Below are positions 1 through 11,879 of a stretch of DNA of 64,000 nt, piece after piece. A model generated the notes under the pieces. The model saw nothing but the letters and a program-made list of their open reading frames with translations. It was not told where the DNA came from and searched no databases. Both the position numbers and the translations under genes were made by a program. This DNA comes from Aquatica leii (taxonomy: Eukaryota > Arthropoda > Insecta > Coleoptera > Lampyridae): positions 53,902,093 to 53,966,092 of the forward strand of contig CM069437.1 in assembly GCA_035610365.1 (NCBI GenBank), in the 5' to 3' direction. Position 1 is the first letter of the stretch, and each line of letters opens with the position of its first letter.

Positions 1-493
1 GGACTCTACATTTTATAACATTTGTTTGATATATTATTGTGTGTTTATTATATATTTTGTGTATTTTTGGCTCACGTTGTTGAGTTGTTTCCGAACCAGG
101 ACCTCAGTACCTACTGGCAGGCCGATAGTTAACTAATTATTCTTCTGTTTAAAATAAAAATGTTAGTGCACGTGTTCATAAGTGTTGGGATTTAAGCTGT
201 TATCATATCGGTATATTCGTTTGATTAAATGAAATTTGGAATGTCCTAACTTTCCGATGTTTATTGATATCTTTGGTTATAAACTGCTTGATAAATATAA
301 ACTATGTAAATATTGCATTTACATTCAGTGAGAGGACCGGAGGGATTTCTTTGCCTGCTCTTCCCTTTCTATTCCGAGTTCTACTAAACAAGAAATTTCG
401 AGAGAAAATTACTTTTGCTTTGTGCTTTATTTAACCTACTGCAGTCTTCCCATCGAAAGTAAGCAATGTATAACGAATTTAATACAACGTAAA
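1..493. other. No gene recognised
   Basis: AT-rich sequence with stops in all frames. The recognisable Ty3 pol homology begins only near 494, so this is flanking or unrecognisable DNA. I saw no LTR of the family here, so the Ty3 copy that follows is 5'-truncated. Confidence 0.5.
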
Positions 494-3400
494 AGGGGGA
501 AGGGTATCTTCACCATCATGGACGAAGTGTTCAGTTGCTGGTTGACACGGTAGCGACAAAAACTATAAATCGTTATGTTATTGGAAAATAAGAAGAGATC
601 ACCAGTAAGGACTTCTAACAGCGACGGACAAAAAATACTTACTCACGGACAAGCAAAAGCCACCATTGGTCTGAGAAATGGAGTACTCGACCATCAAGTA
701 TTGGTAGGCGGCATCAGGAAAGAAGTTATGCTAAGAATAGACGTTATAAAGAACTACGGGTTCCATTTGCAAATGAAAAACGATGTCTTGAAAATCGACG
801 GTGAAGAAATTCTTTTACATTTGTCAGAGAAAGCAGCCGTGCGAGTCTTATTGAGTTAAGACGTGACTCTGCTTGGAAGGACTGAAGTGTGGTGATGGCA
901 CATTCTAGTAAAGCTACGTCGTCGAAGAAGTGCTTATCTCAGCTAAGACCAGTTGGCTAAAGCTAAAATGTTGACTCAGCACAATCAAGATGTGTTTGCA
1001 CTGGAGAGTAATTTCAAAGGAAGAACTAACGTAGTGAAGCAAGGAATTAATACCGGAGACGCTCGGTCGATACAACATCTACGTCGACTTGCTTTGGCAA
1101 AAAAAAAAGAAACTGAACAAGTAATTACGGATGTAAAGACTGAAAATGTGTTTGAACCTTCAAATAGTCCATGGGCATCTTCAGTGGAACTAATTAAAAA
1201 GAAAGATAGGTCAAAGAGGTTTTGCGTAGATTACAGACAGCTTAACGACGTGACCAAAAAAAACAGCTACCAGGATCTTAATGGTTTTCCAATTTGGATT
1301 TGAAGAGTGGTTGCTGGCAGGCAGAAATAGAACCCGAGGGCCGTGAAAAACTAGCGTGTACCATTGCAACTGGTTTGTGGCAGTTTACTGTGATGCCTTT
1401 TGCCCTGTGTAACGTTATAGCGACGTTTGAGCGTTTGATGAAGATCATCTTGCGCGTACTGTCTTGGAAGACGTGCTTGGTTTATCTAGACGACATGATT
1501 GTGGTTGGAAAATCGTTTGAAGAACATTTGAACAACTTGAACAAAGTTTTCCAACGACTACGTGGGGCGAATCTAAAACTAAACTCAAAGAAGTACGACT
1601 TATTTGAGAAGGAAGTGCAATACCTTAGCTACATCGTATCTAGAGATGGCGTAAAAGCTGACCCAGACAAAGTCCGAGCAGTGCAAGCTTGGCCAAGACC
1701 AATTAACAAACATCAGGTTCAAAGTTTTCTTGGGCTGTGCACCTACTATAGACAGTTTGTACTTGGATTTGTTAATATTGCCAAACCGGTGATAAAATTT
1801 ACTAAAGAAAGAGCAGAATTTAGATGGAAGGAAGACTACAAAAACGCTTTCCATCAACTAAAACAGGCCTTAGTCACTTCATCAATTTTAAGTTATTGAA
1901 GAGAATATAGGAAATTTGTTTTGAGATACCGATGCAATTAATTTGGTCATAGATGCAGTCCTTTCATAAGTGCAAGAAGGAAGTGAAATTGTTATCGCGT
2001 GTTTTAGTAAAATTTTTGTCCAGGTCAAAAAGGAATTATTGCGTGACTAAGAAAGAGCTGTTAGTAGTCGTCAAGTCCATAGAACATTTTTACAACTATT
2101 TGTATACACCAAATTTTTTATTAATGACTAATAACGGAACACGCTACTTTGAAATGGCTATTGCAGTTTCGTAGTCAGGAAGGACAAGTAGCAACATGGA
2201 TTGAGAAACCGAATGAGTATGACTAACACCGCACCGGAAGCAGTCATCGGAACGCTGATGCCTTAGTTCGGCAGACTGAGTCATTGTTCGCGACTTAAGG
2301 AAAGGATCGAAGGTCTAAGAAGAACTGCTATGATTGGTGACAACTGGTAAGACGTGATTATGGTTTATCTAGACGACCTGAAAAGTTGCTTTCCGAACAA
2401 GAAAACGATCCCGATATAAGAGTACTCCTGAATTGAAAAGCAAATGGCCGACGGCCAACGACTAATTTGGAAAGAATTGAGTGCTTTGGGCAGAAACATC
2501 AAAGCATACAGGGTACAGTAAGACTCTTTGAGAGTGGAAGACGATCTTTTTAAACGATAGCTAGAGTGTCAAGAGCAACAGACTGCAGTTGGTAGTGCCA
2601 GAAAAGTGAGTGCCAGGTGTTGGAGCATCTGCACAATGGTACATCAGGAGGACACTTTGGCGTAAAGAAAATATTAGAAAAAGTGCGAGAAAAATTGTAC
2701 TGGGCGAACTGCAAAGAGGAGTTCATGGAATGGTGCCGTAAGTGCGCAGTCTGCACATCAGAAAATGGACTAACAAAAAAACGCAAAGCACCAATGAAAC
2801 ACTATCATGTGGGAAGCCCTTTTAAAAAAATACCAATTGACATCGCAAGACCGTTTCCAGAATCAGATTTGTGAAACAATTACATTCTGGTAGCGATGGA
2901 TTATTTCACGACGGAGGCTTAAACCATACCCAATCAAGAAGAAACTACAGTTGCAGACGGTTTAGTAAGAGAGTTTTTCTGTCGGTTTGTAGGTCTATTG
3001 GAATTACATTCCAACCAAACCGCAACAATTAAGAAAACTAAAACGACGCCAATTATTTCTCAATCTGATGACATACCTATGGTTGAACGAATTAATCAAA
3101 CATGCATAGGAAAGTGCTTAACCAAAGTGGTGTTCAAACACCAAAGAAATTGCTGTCAGTACTTAAACCTTTTCTTAATGGCATACCAATCATCTGATCA
3201 CAAGCTAAACACCATCTTGTGTTATGCTCGGTTGCAAAATACGATTGCTATGCGAAACACACAAATTGTTAGCAACAGATTGAAGACCAGATAAGTGCAT
3301 GACGTCAAGGAACAAAACGATGGGTTTCGGCCGGGTGACATGGTGTGGTTGTATAACCTTCAAAGAAGCTGCAGAGGCTATGGGAGCGCTTTTATGAAGT

Positions 3401-4422
3401 TGTGCAGCGTATTAATGACATCATATATCTGATCCAAAAACCACCCAGAGGCAAGCCAAAAGTGGTCCACATTGATCGCCTAGCCCCGTTTGCTGTCGAT
3501 AACGACATTACCCAAGACAAGGTCAAAACCAGAGTAATAACGAGCAGAACTAGAAATCGAGTCGATAGAAAGGACTTCGATAAATTTATTAGTATGTACC
3601 GGGGTTCTGGAAAGGCTAGATTTGGAGTTACAACTGAGAAGCAACAAGATCTGTTTTAAACACAAAACGATTACGCACATTGTGTGAGCGGAAATCTTGA
3701 AATTTCCAAAGGGGTTACAGATGTGTTTAAGAAGAAGCTTGGGCGGCTAAATGAACTACAAAGACAGCAACCGGCGGTTGCCATAGTCTTAAAATTATAT
3801 GATGACCGACGCTTCGTTTTCTATATGAACAACAAAAAGAAGCAGTTACCATCTAAATAAAACAGCTGGTCAGAAAAGTTTATTGACTACTACTTTTACG
3901 TTAAAGCAAGTTGCCGAAATAGAGTGCTGCCGCTATCGCCACGACCCTTTCTATCGGTGTCTCGTCCAGCTTCCTGTAATAAAACAAAACAGTCTTAAGA
4001 AAGGGGTAGTGAAGCATTCTCAAAGTATTTCAAAAGTTTGGAACGCTGGTCGAAAAGAATGGAATGTTTTGCATTCCGATAACGGATGAATATAAAAAGT
4101 ATTCGAAGGAAAATCGAGTCAGTTTTTTTCGAATCGAATTTAAAGTAAGAAGATTTTTTGGTTTAAATAAATAAAAAGTTTAACGCAGGTGAATAATAAA
4201 GTAAAGATAAATAAAAGTGCATCAATTGAAAATAAATACCAGTGTAGATAAACAAAAATTGCGAACAGAGTATATCTATTATAGCTATATAGTGATATAT
4301 TAATTACTGTAGGTTGTGTTTCTTAAATACCGTTTGCATTTTATTAGTGTTAGTTAAAAGTAATTATATTTATTGTGTTAATAACTACGTGTAAAATAAA
4401 TTTATTTTTAAAATTCGTTACA
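494..4422 (+). mobile_element. Decayed 5'-truncated Ty3/gypsy retrotransposon (copy 1)
   Basis: A broken pol region of the same family as the young element at 41142-47838. Collinear pieces in shifting frames are protease (about 494-860), RT (about 950-1900, with the YLDD box near 1484), RNase H (about 1950-2180), the integrase zinc region (about 2617-2790), the integrase core (about 2820-3290), the GPY/F-like C-terminus (3330-3490), the first half of a macro domain (about 3650-3850) and a CCCH-finger remnant (3880-3970). Gag is absent. Many stops, frameshifts and deletions make it a dead copy; the second half of the macro domain, including its aspartate motif, is deleted near 3860. It ends in a 413-bp 3' LTR. 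Where the young copy has a stop inside protease, this copy has a sense codon (about 723-725), so that stop is a later mutation. Confidence 0.9.
4010..4422 (+). repeat. 3' LTR of Ty3 copy 1
   Basis: It follows a purine tract (3996-4009) and runs from TGAAGC to CGTTACA. A TATA-like box sits near 4090. The right flank is ATAT, the same 4-bp target seen at the young copy. Length (413 bp) matches the solo LTR at 62438-62851, and the two can be aligned around the TATA region and the 3' end. Confidence 0.75.
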
Positions 4423-4934
4423 ATATTTATGATAAAAGATGATAAAAGTACAAATTACTTCAGATTTGATTATTTCTGGAGTGTGCAATACTATCAAATC
4501 ACGGTTTTAAAAAGTATATTATATAGTAGTAGGTATATAATTGCAGTATTTTTTATTTTCATAAAAGATTTTGGTTTTATTTAGTTTAATAAACTAATAA
4601 CATTAACAAGTATACTTGAATATTTAAAAAGTCTTTTTACAATTTTGTTTTTGTCTTCTGAATTTTAGCTTTAAAGTTTAAACAAACTTATGTTAGATCA
4701 TTAAAAACAATATTTTTAAAATCTTTTTGTTTATTTATTAATTCTCTATTGCAATTTTGTAAATATAATATAAGTGCAGAAAAACGTTGAATCTGGCAAC
4801 TCTGTTGTAACCGTTGTAACATAACAGTGACAACAATGTACTACTTGATCAACTTGAATAACCGTTGTTTAAAATTTCAAATTTTTTTTATTTATAAGTT
4901 GATCTCTGTTTATAAGTATTAAGGTGTATTAAGT
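4423..4934 (+). other. Upstream region of TRIP13
   Basis: About 510 bp of AT-rich DNA between the Ty3 LTR and the TRIP13 start codon. It must contain the promoter and 5' UTR of TRIP13 unless those lie in or before the LTR. I could not identify a TATA box or initiator with confidence. Confidence 0.4.
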
Positions 4935-6476
4935 ATGGATTGTTTTGCAGTTGAAGTTATATTGAAAAATGAACTTAAGTAAACAAATTTCTTTTCTAAT
5001 TATAACGGAATGATATTATTAGTTACAGTACTTTTGATAAAATAAAAGAAGCTTGTCTTTGCTTTTTACAACTAAGCCACTTTCGTCCGGGTGCCGTGAT
5101 TTCTAAATTTACTTCTGGAGATATCAATAACACTTTAAAAGAAGCTGTTGAATACATTATTATATCCGATAGTAATAATTTAGTAAGTTGATTTGATGCT
5201 CAATTTGTATCTATAACACAGTTATTAATAGAAACATGCATTCATCGATTTTTTGCAAGTCTCAATCCAATGGTTTTTCTACACGTTAGATAAAAATGAT
5301 GAACAAGTTGAAGTTGATTCAGATGAAAATGGTGACGTTATTCAGCTTGCTAAAGTACGTGTTCTACCATGTCAAGAGTATTTTGATTTATGGGAAAATC
5401 TTATTTACGATACAAACGTTAAGGAAAATGTATGCAACTCTGTATTAATCTTTATGATTTTTATTTTACTTTTGTTGTAGTTATTAAAGTATGCTCTGAC
5501 TTCAGCATTGTATGCCGATAAAGGTGTTAATTATAATATTATCAATTGCAATAGAGTGGTGTTATTGCATGGTCCTCCAGGTACAGGAAAAACTTCTTTA
5601 TGTAAAGCATTAGCTCAAAAACTAACAGTGAAACTTCAGCACCGTTTTAAAAGAGGCTTGTTGTTGGAAATTAATAGTCATAGCTTATTTTCCAAATGGT
5701 TTTCGGAGGTATGTCATATTTCATAGTTTATTTGTTAAATAAATTTATTTGTTAGAGTGGAAAATTAGTAAATAAAATGTTCAGCCGTGTCACAGAATTA
5801 GTACAAGATCGAAACATTATTATTTTTGTGTTAATTGACGAAATTGAATCTTTAACTCATGCCAGAGAGAAGTCTATGTCAGGTATTAATTTGAGTTGGC
5901 AGTTTTTAGATTTAAAAAACGTTTTGTTTAGGAGTTGATCCATCTGATTCAATTCGAGTAGTAAATGCTGTTTTAACACAAATTGATCAAATTAGGAAGC
6001 ACCCCAATGTTATGATTTTAACTACCTCGAATATGACTGGAGCTGTTGACCTGGCATTTATAGATCGTACCGACATCAAACACTTTATTGGATTACCTGG
6101 ACCTGAAGCAATTTATCACATTTATTATTCATGCATAGAAGAACTGTTTAAAGTAAGATATATCATAACCATTACATTTAGTAATCTATTTTACTTTTAG
6201 GTTCAAATAATTACACCTCGAGTGGTGATACTTCATAATTACTCCAAAGCAGACAATCAAGAAGAAAACGATGTCTTCGCTTATTCAAATATGCTATATA
6301 ATATTAGTAAAATGAGTGTTGGGTTTAGTGGAAGGACTTTAAGAAAAGTACCTTTTCTTGCACATGCTTTATACTTAGGAAGTCAAAGTGTTGATATTAA
6401 TGCGTTTTTTGATGCAATGTTAAAGGCCGTCCAAACTTTAAAAGATGATCAGAAACATTTTGCTTATTTGAACTGA
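4935..6476 (+). CDS. TRIP13: Pachytene checkpoint protein 2 homolog (TRIP13/PCH2), AAA+ ATPase
   Basis: An AAA+ remodeller of HORMA-domain proteins (known family role: opens MAD2 with p31comet at the spindle checkpoint and removes HORMADs from meiotic chromosomes). I join seven exons: 4935-4978, 5029-5182, 5232-5429, 5481-5708, 5756-5882, 5932-6152 and 6201-6476. All junctions are GT-AG, introns are 47-51 nt, and the total of 1248 nt is in frame, giving 415 aa, close to the about 430 aa of vertebrate TRIP13. Visible motifs are Walker [10 protein letters not shown] (exon 4), the family block [14 protein letters not shown], Walker B VLIDEIES (exon 5), the sensor/arginine-finger segment ILTTSN then [10 protein letters not shown] (exon 6), and the C-terminal lid segment [18 protein letters not shown] (exon 7). 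The divergent N-terminus (exons 1-2) is the least certain part; the start is the first ATG in frame with a usable donor. No damage is seen. A decayed Ty3 LTR lies 0.5 kb upstream in the same direction. Confidence 0.93.
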
Positions 6477-6812
6477 ATTATTTTTGTACTTAAGTTGTAT
6501 ATTGAGAACAGGTTTTGTACATAAGATAAAAATGAGTTGCTTTTTAAGTTTTTATTTTTGTATTTGGGTTTTGCAAGTAATAAATACAATTATCTTGTTC
6601 TTGTTTATGCAGTTTTTATCTGCTAGTTCTGGAGGGACTGCAGACTGTTGTCATCGGCATGGAATTATCTCACAACCAATCCGCAATAAGTAATATGAGT
6701 TAGTCCTCTGTGGCTATCTGAATATGAGTTTTCTTGCTAGTCATAATGCAATTTTTGAAGATTTTTCTTAGTTTTAATAGAAACTAAGTATACCAAGTTG
6801 TCTCTTTTTCAG
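6477..6812. other. 3' flank of TRIP13
   Basis: AT-rich, with an AATAAA near 6580 that could serve TRIP13 polyadenylation. No gene seen. The last part may belong to the non-LTR remnant that follows. Confidence 0.4.
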
Positions 6813-7430
6813 TGAAAGCACGAATTGTGGTAGGTGGAGATTTTAATGAATGGGACACACTACAAAAAAGTAAAATGGAACAGAATTGAAGATACCTTGA
6901 CAGAAAAATTAAACGAAATCGAAACGGTGCTGGAGAGCTACGAAGACGAAATTGTTTTTGACTGAGAGCACAAAAGACTTACTACGAAAACTTCAAAAAC
7001 CCGCAAGAAATACAAGACGCCCTAGAGCGCACCCGGATATAAAGAAAATACTGAACTCAAAACGCAAAGAAGGGTCTATGAAAAGTAGTATACAGAGCAG
7101 TCAAAAGAAAAACTGGAAAATTATTTCCCGATGACCACGTATACAAGAAACGACTTAGTACATTTGAACTCAATTGTTGGACTTTTATTTAAGAGAAGGC
7201 ACTTCCCGACGTGTTGGAAAATACAAAGTCGGGTTTATTCCAAAGCTGGGGGAGGAGGGTTTTTGCCCGATCGGTTCATATTGTCGGTAGTACGCAAGTT
7301 TCTTAATATAATCGTCGCCACCAGAATAAAACATACCCAGGATTTCATGCCGGGTTTACCACGGGAAAAATAAGGATCACCGACGCAATCAGGGAGTGGT
7401 GGAATTTGTACAGAAACGTAAAATGACGAA
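6813..7430 (+). pseudogene. Non-LTR retrotransposon fragment (endonuclease and RT pieces)
   Basis: Near 6813-6862 the reading VVGGDFNEWDT matches the conserved block of AP-like endonucleases of non-LTR elements. From about 7130, pieces in two frames fit the RT entry region: FPTCWK, a stretch like the liPK motif, then a GF-x-TGK-x-x-x-x-AI block at 7345-7400 typical of the R1/Jockey-type RT. Frames shift several times and stops are frequent, so it is a short dead fragment. The clade cannot be fixed from this much sequence. Confidence 0.6.
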
Positions 7431-8159
7431 GACTAACATTTGAACATTTCTTGTGATTGTACCGTGTTAATATTCCGCCGACTTTCGTATAAGGCTTTAT
7501 CAGGGCGCGAAAGAAATTGAAAATTTAAAGAAGTAAACGATAATTTAGCAAATAATCACATTATACAGAGTTAGGTAATCAACTTGCGAACCAAAGCTAT
7601 TTCTAAAGTCCAAAATCCTTAAATCACAAAAGCGTAATTTACAAGTATTTGCAGTATCTTTTTTTTGTGCGAGTTATGCGTTATGTAACTTATTGGAAGT
7701 GTAATGTAAAATAATATAATTAAGGTATATTTATAAAATTAACTGTAATTTTGCGTATAAGACTAGTTTTGCAAATTTGAAATCAACTCCCAACTAAAAA
7801 CTGACATAGAGTTTTCAGTAAAAGTTTACAATAGGTTTGCAAAACTAAGTTGAGAATTGACGGAAAGTATATATCATTTGCTAGTAGAAAACACGCAGAA
7901 AATTTAACTTTTACACTCGTTTAATATCGATTTTTTTCGTAAGAAGTAGTATTTTGTATAATTGAAACATGAAGTGAAATTCTTCTACACGAATACAATT
8001 GAAAAAATAATCAAGTAAGTTGATTTTAAGATGTAGTAAGTTATACGTACTAAATTAGAATTAACAAAAGTTACCAAAACATTAGAAGAATTTTTTTACT
8101 ACAAGTTATATCAGTTTTCATGAAAATACATTTATTTTGTGTAAAATGATATGTATACT
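7431..8159. other. No gene recognised
   Basis: AT-rich DNA without open frames or recognisable repeats, between the non-LTR fragment and the Penelope-like element. Confidence 0.4.
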
Positions 8160-8649
8160 CTTTTTACTAGAAATCCCACATCAAAGATAGAACGCAAGGT
8201 CAGCGAAATCATCACATCTTCTAATCTATTTTCTGAAATCACGCAACTTACCTTCTCAGCTCCTAATTAATCGCTTTGTCTATACGCACTTTCTAAAGTT
8301 CACAAACAAGGTATACTTTTTAGACCCATCGTCAGTACTATACTATCCAATCTCCTGCTTACAAGCTATTCAAGATTTTGTACAATTTTTTTTCTGAATT
8401 TACAGGTAAGTAAAACCTTTTCTTACATACTCAACTCTCATCATTTCATTCAACGTTTAAAATATATAAAGCTTGAACTTCAGGATTTTTTTTGTGAGTT
8501 TTGATGTCACTTTACTTTTTATCAAAGTTCCTCTTAAAGATTTGCTAATTATGATCGAGAAAATTCTGTCTGTTATTGAAAGTTTGGTTTAGGTATGTTG
8601 ATGATACCTTTTTTGTTTGATCGGACGGTCGTCTCGAATTGTCTAGGTT

Positions 8650-9301
8650 AATAAAATCTTAAGCTTTCGCGGTTGTTATGTTTATAAATATAAGCGATTT
8701 TCGGCTTAGACCGCGTCGTAGTAAAATACCCAGACTTAGGCTTGGTCCTAGTCTCTTCTTGAGAGCCAAAACAAGAAGTAGAACTTGGCCTTTGCTGTAT
8801 TATCGTTTCTGAACCCAAACAAACTGACGTTTCGCAAGACATTGCAACTGCATCTTCAGAGTGGTAAATGTCACTGAAAGAAAAATGTGTAATTATGCCA
8901 CTAACAATTAGCGTGATTAACGGACCATATCTTTCCGTTACCGCTTGACGGACTTCGTTACTACTCGGAGTAACTGTTTGTGTCTTTTTCAAGAAGATTG
9001 TTCTTTGTCTCAAAAAGTATAATACTAGTAGTCAAGATTTGTTGAGTCTCAAACCGTCTTCTCAGTTCATATTACGTGGATGTTTTTCTATTATTTCCAC
9101 AGCTTCACCTATTAGTATGTAAAAGTAGAAAGGAGTTCTAGCCAACACTTTAGTTTGGTCAAAGTTCAGCGTGTGTCCTTGGTTCCACACGTGTTCTGCC
9201 ACAGCGGCTGCAATGTCTTGCGAAACGTCAGTTTGTTTGGGTTCACGAACTACAATACGGCAAAGGTCAAGTTCTACTTCTTGTCTAGGTTTCTTAATCA
9301 T
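8650..9301 (-). pseudogene. Inverted PLE fragment with GIY-YIG tail, nested in the PLE
   Basis: On the minus strand, 9301-9062 reads VSQDIAAAVAEHVWNQGH followed by a region with KVLART and EAVEIIEKH, which is the conserved end of a PLE GIY-YIG domain (the AEH..GH and EAIEI blocks). The + strand around 8767-8845 carries a second, opposite copy of the linker that precedes VSQDIA, so the two arms form an inverted repeat of about 79 bp (8767-8845 against 9210-9288), including 35 bp that match perfectly. It sits between two halves of a + strand PLE reading. PLEs are known for inverted and tandem partial copies, which fits. Confidence 0.6.
8826..8859 (-). ncRNA. Hammerhead-ribozyme-like motif in PLE sequence
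   Basis: Read on the minus strand: CTGAAGA, a helix-II candidate (GCA...TGC), GAAAC, then GTC. These are the conserved CUGANGA and GAAA boxes and an NUH cleavage triplet with a minimal stem III, the form known from Penelope-like elements. A short stem I (ACT with AGT) is possible. The inverted sister arm at 9210-9244 keeps GAAACGTC but lacks CTGANGA. Structure was judged by eye only. Confidence 0.4.
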
Positions 9302-10080
9302 TTAAACAACCAACACGTATCCTGATATCAAATTCACTATGGAGATTGAAATGAATAGTTCCTTCACATTTCTCGATGTTCTAGTGACAACGAAAACCTG
9401 ACGGACGTTTAGACATTTCTGTTTATTGCAAACCTACACATACGGACAGATATCTTCATGCTTTATATTATCATCATCCGGCACAGAAACGTTCTGTTAT
9501 TAAATCTCTATAGTTCATCGCGCTTTTTCTATTTGCCAACCTGAGAATCTAGACTCGAAACTCCGTCATCTTATTAGAACCTTATTAAACAATGGTTATG
9601 TAAAGCGGGATACTCAGGTAGTTACAAATCGTCGTATACGTAAAGACATTTCTACTACCGATTTTAATCCAAAATTGGCATTTTTACCTTACATTTAGGT
9701 CACAGATCAAATCGTGAAACTTATTTGTAAGAATGGTGTTAAATTCATATTCAACTCGACATGTAAAATTTCTGAAATTTTTGCTTCTCCCAAGGACAAA
9801 TTTTATACTGCATTTTCATCTCAAAGTGTGTACCAAATTTATTGTTCATATGGTTTAGTCTATATCGGCAAAACTGGTCATTCTGTCATCACAAGTATTT
9901 CAGAACGTTATCGTGGTATAAGGAAGAGATATTTTTAACGTATGTTATGTTGCTGAACATTATTTCACTACAGGCTGCAATATAGATTTTGATATAACGA
10001 CCTGGCTATTACGAAATCGCCATTTGTCTTCAATAGGAAAGTTCAAAAAACTATAGAACTCAATTATAGCAAGTGTACGT

Positions 10081-11879
10081 AACGATTACAATAATTTTTT
10101 ATGTTCAATCGTAGTTTACGTAATAACTCCAAAATGACACTTAACTGTTAGATACGGTTTATTCCCAAATTCCACGTAACATTTTTACGTGCCTGCTATG
10201 TAAACATTTCATCAGGCAACATCGGTTCGGGAGCGGCGTAAACGGGAGGATTTAAAGATAGGGCATCAAAAAAAATATACGAAGAGGCAAGTCAATGGCT
10301 CATTTCATACGGTGACAAAAATGAGTAAATAGTAAGCTTCTAAACATCTAGCAAACATATTAACTATAAGAGTTCTACAGGTTTACAGCTTAGTTTCTAC
10401 GCAGACCACCTTGGTTTTAATCGATTGATTGCCAGTAGATTTATTGTTACAAGAAACCGTAACAACAAAACGTACCGAAAGAGCGAATTAGGACATAAGA
10501 CGGTAAATTTAACTTGGTGGCATCGGATGCGCAGATCAGAATAACAAGCGGAGAGTCTCAAATGTCGCGATGGGCCATCCGCCAGACTTGGGATCGTTCT
10601 GTTACCACCTTGGAGAAGCGTCTTGCACTTACAAATCATCGCGCAAATGGAACCTACGCAAAAAATGTTTTCGAAAAACTATGGTTTAGACATTGTATAC
10701 CACTGACTTCGACATTCTCAGGTGGTCAAAAAACTGGCCTCTTTCTAATTTCTATTCTTCAAAAATATTTTTGGGACATACCGCATCGTTCCCGTAAACA
10801 CCCTCTGTGTAATATTCAAACATTGTCTTCTGCATCTCCTTTTTCAGAAAATTTACTGTATCAAAATCTTAGGCTAGGCTAACTCGTGCAAATACTTGGA
10901 TCAGCACGTTTCGACTGTCGATTTTCCGTCTTTATCAGATCTTGGGTGAATGGCAGCACTGTGGAACACTTCGTATTTCCTTATCTCGGACATCCTAACT
11001 TGGTTCAACGTTTACGGTTGAGAGGAAGTTCAAATCCTTTCTTCACACAGCGAATTTAGTTGTAATTTAAACTGCATCAGCGTTTTAGATAACGACAGTT
11101 CTTTGTTGTGAGGCGTTTTTGACACTTTAACATATCAGATTCTCGCTTGTTACGAATTTGTTGTTGCTAATATATTAACCTCTATCTCCAGTCATCGTAG
11201 GTCAGACCTAGACTAGTACCTGATGTAAATATGTATATATAATACTTTTCACAAAGCATGTAGTAAAAGAATTTTTAGTTTACTAACATATATGTATTTG
11301 CATGGTTCTTCTTATTTTAAGTATGTGGAGACACAGTAGGTATTTAGTTTTTAGTTTAATTAACAACATGCATTTAATTTAGTATTAATTTATTTTATTA
11401 TATCTTAGTTGAAACAGTTTGCGACATCGTCGAAAGATTAAAACCAGATTCGACGGAAGTTATGTGCGATTGCAAACAACAGAGACCGACGCAAACGCAC
11501 CACCACGACGACAACAGGAAATCGGAAGGACATACTATAGGTGGTACGGCACGGGTGGAAAACGGGCTCATCGAGTTACATCAATACAATAAGCAATAGC
11601 ATCAATAAAAAAAATGGGTCGGCGCGCACAGGTGTTAACACGAGTAGAAAGTTGTCAAACATATAGATAAATCACCCAAGAAAGAAGAGTAGTGCGACTA
11701 ACGCAAACGGCACACCATTGGAACAGGGTTCGAGCACTATCCAGGATATTAGAAAAAAGTTTAGGCCTTTTTTTGTCGAACGGGTAGGTATCACCATGAA
11801 CATCTCGACTACTACAATGACAACAAAAGAATTTGTTTGCTGCGAAATCCGTTAACAACGGCACGTAATAGCCGATCAG
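10081..11879. other. Unassigned repeat-like region
   Basis: No gene recognised. A 122-codon open stretch (10514-10882, +) has no motif I know. The end of the stretch near 10906-10939 has a decayed hammerhead-like core, so part of this may be PLE flanking sequence. 11240-11420 is AT-rich; 11430-11640 has a cytosine/adenine-rich stretch possibly belonging to the Jockey-like element downstream. Confidence 0.3.
10906..10939 (-). ncRNA. Decayed hammerhead-ribozyme-like motif
   Basis: Minus strand reads CTGATAA, a stem with GAC and GTC arms, GAAAC, then GTG. The conserved G of CUGANGA is an A, and the cleavage triplet would be GUG, which hammerheads do not cut. It looks like a dead relative of the PLE motif. 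Confidence 0.3.

Larger units (their letters stand above)
8160..10080 (+). mobile_element. Penelope-like retroelement (PLE), decayed and rearranged
   Basis: PLEs encode an RT related to telomerase plus a C-terminal GIY-YIG endonuclease. On the + strand, in broken frames, I read the RT entry with LYALSKVHK then RPIVST (about 8278-8340), an SFDVT...IKVPL block (about 8496-8540), the catalytic FRYVDDTFF box (about 8588-8614), then after an interruption FTMEIE...FLDVLV (about 9335-9375), a YRKP/HTDRYL-like block in mixed frames (about 9410-9450), and the GIY-YIG domain QSVYQIYCS...VYIGKTGHS (about 9820-9885). The order matches the family. The interruption (about 8650-9320) is PLE sequence in the opposite orientation. 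Stops and frameshifts make it inactive. Confidence 0.8.

Noticed and set aside
10514..10882. 122-codon + strand ORF as a gene
   Set aside because: No recognisable domain, no splice or promoter context, and it lies in repeat debris ending at a decayed hammerhead-like motif.
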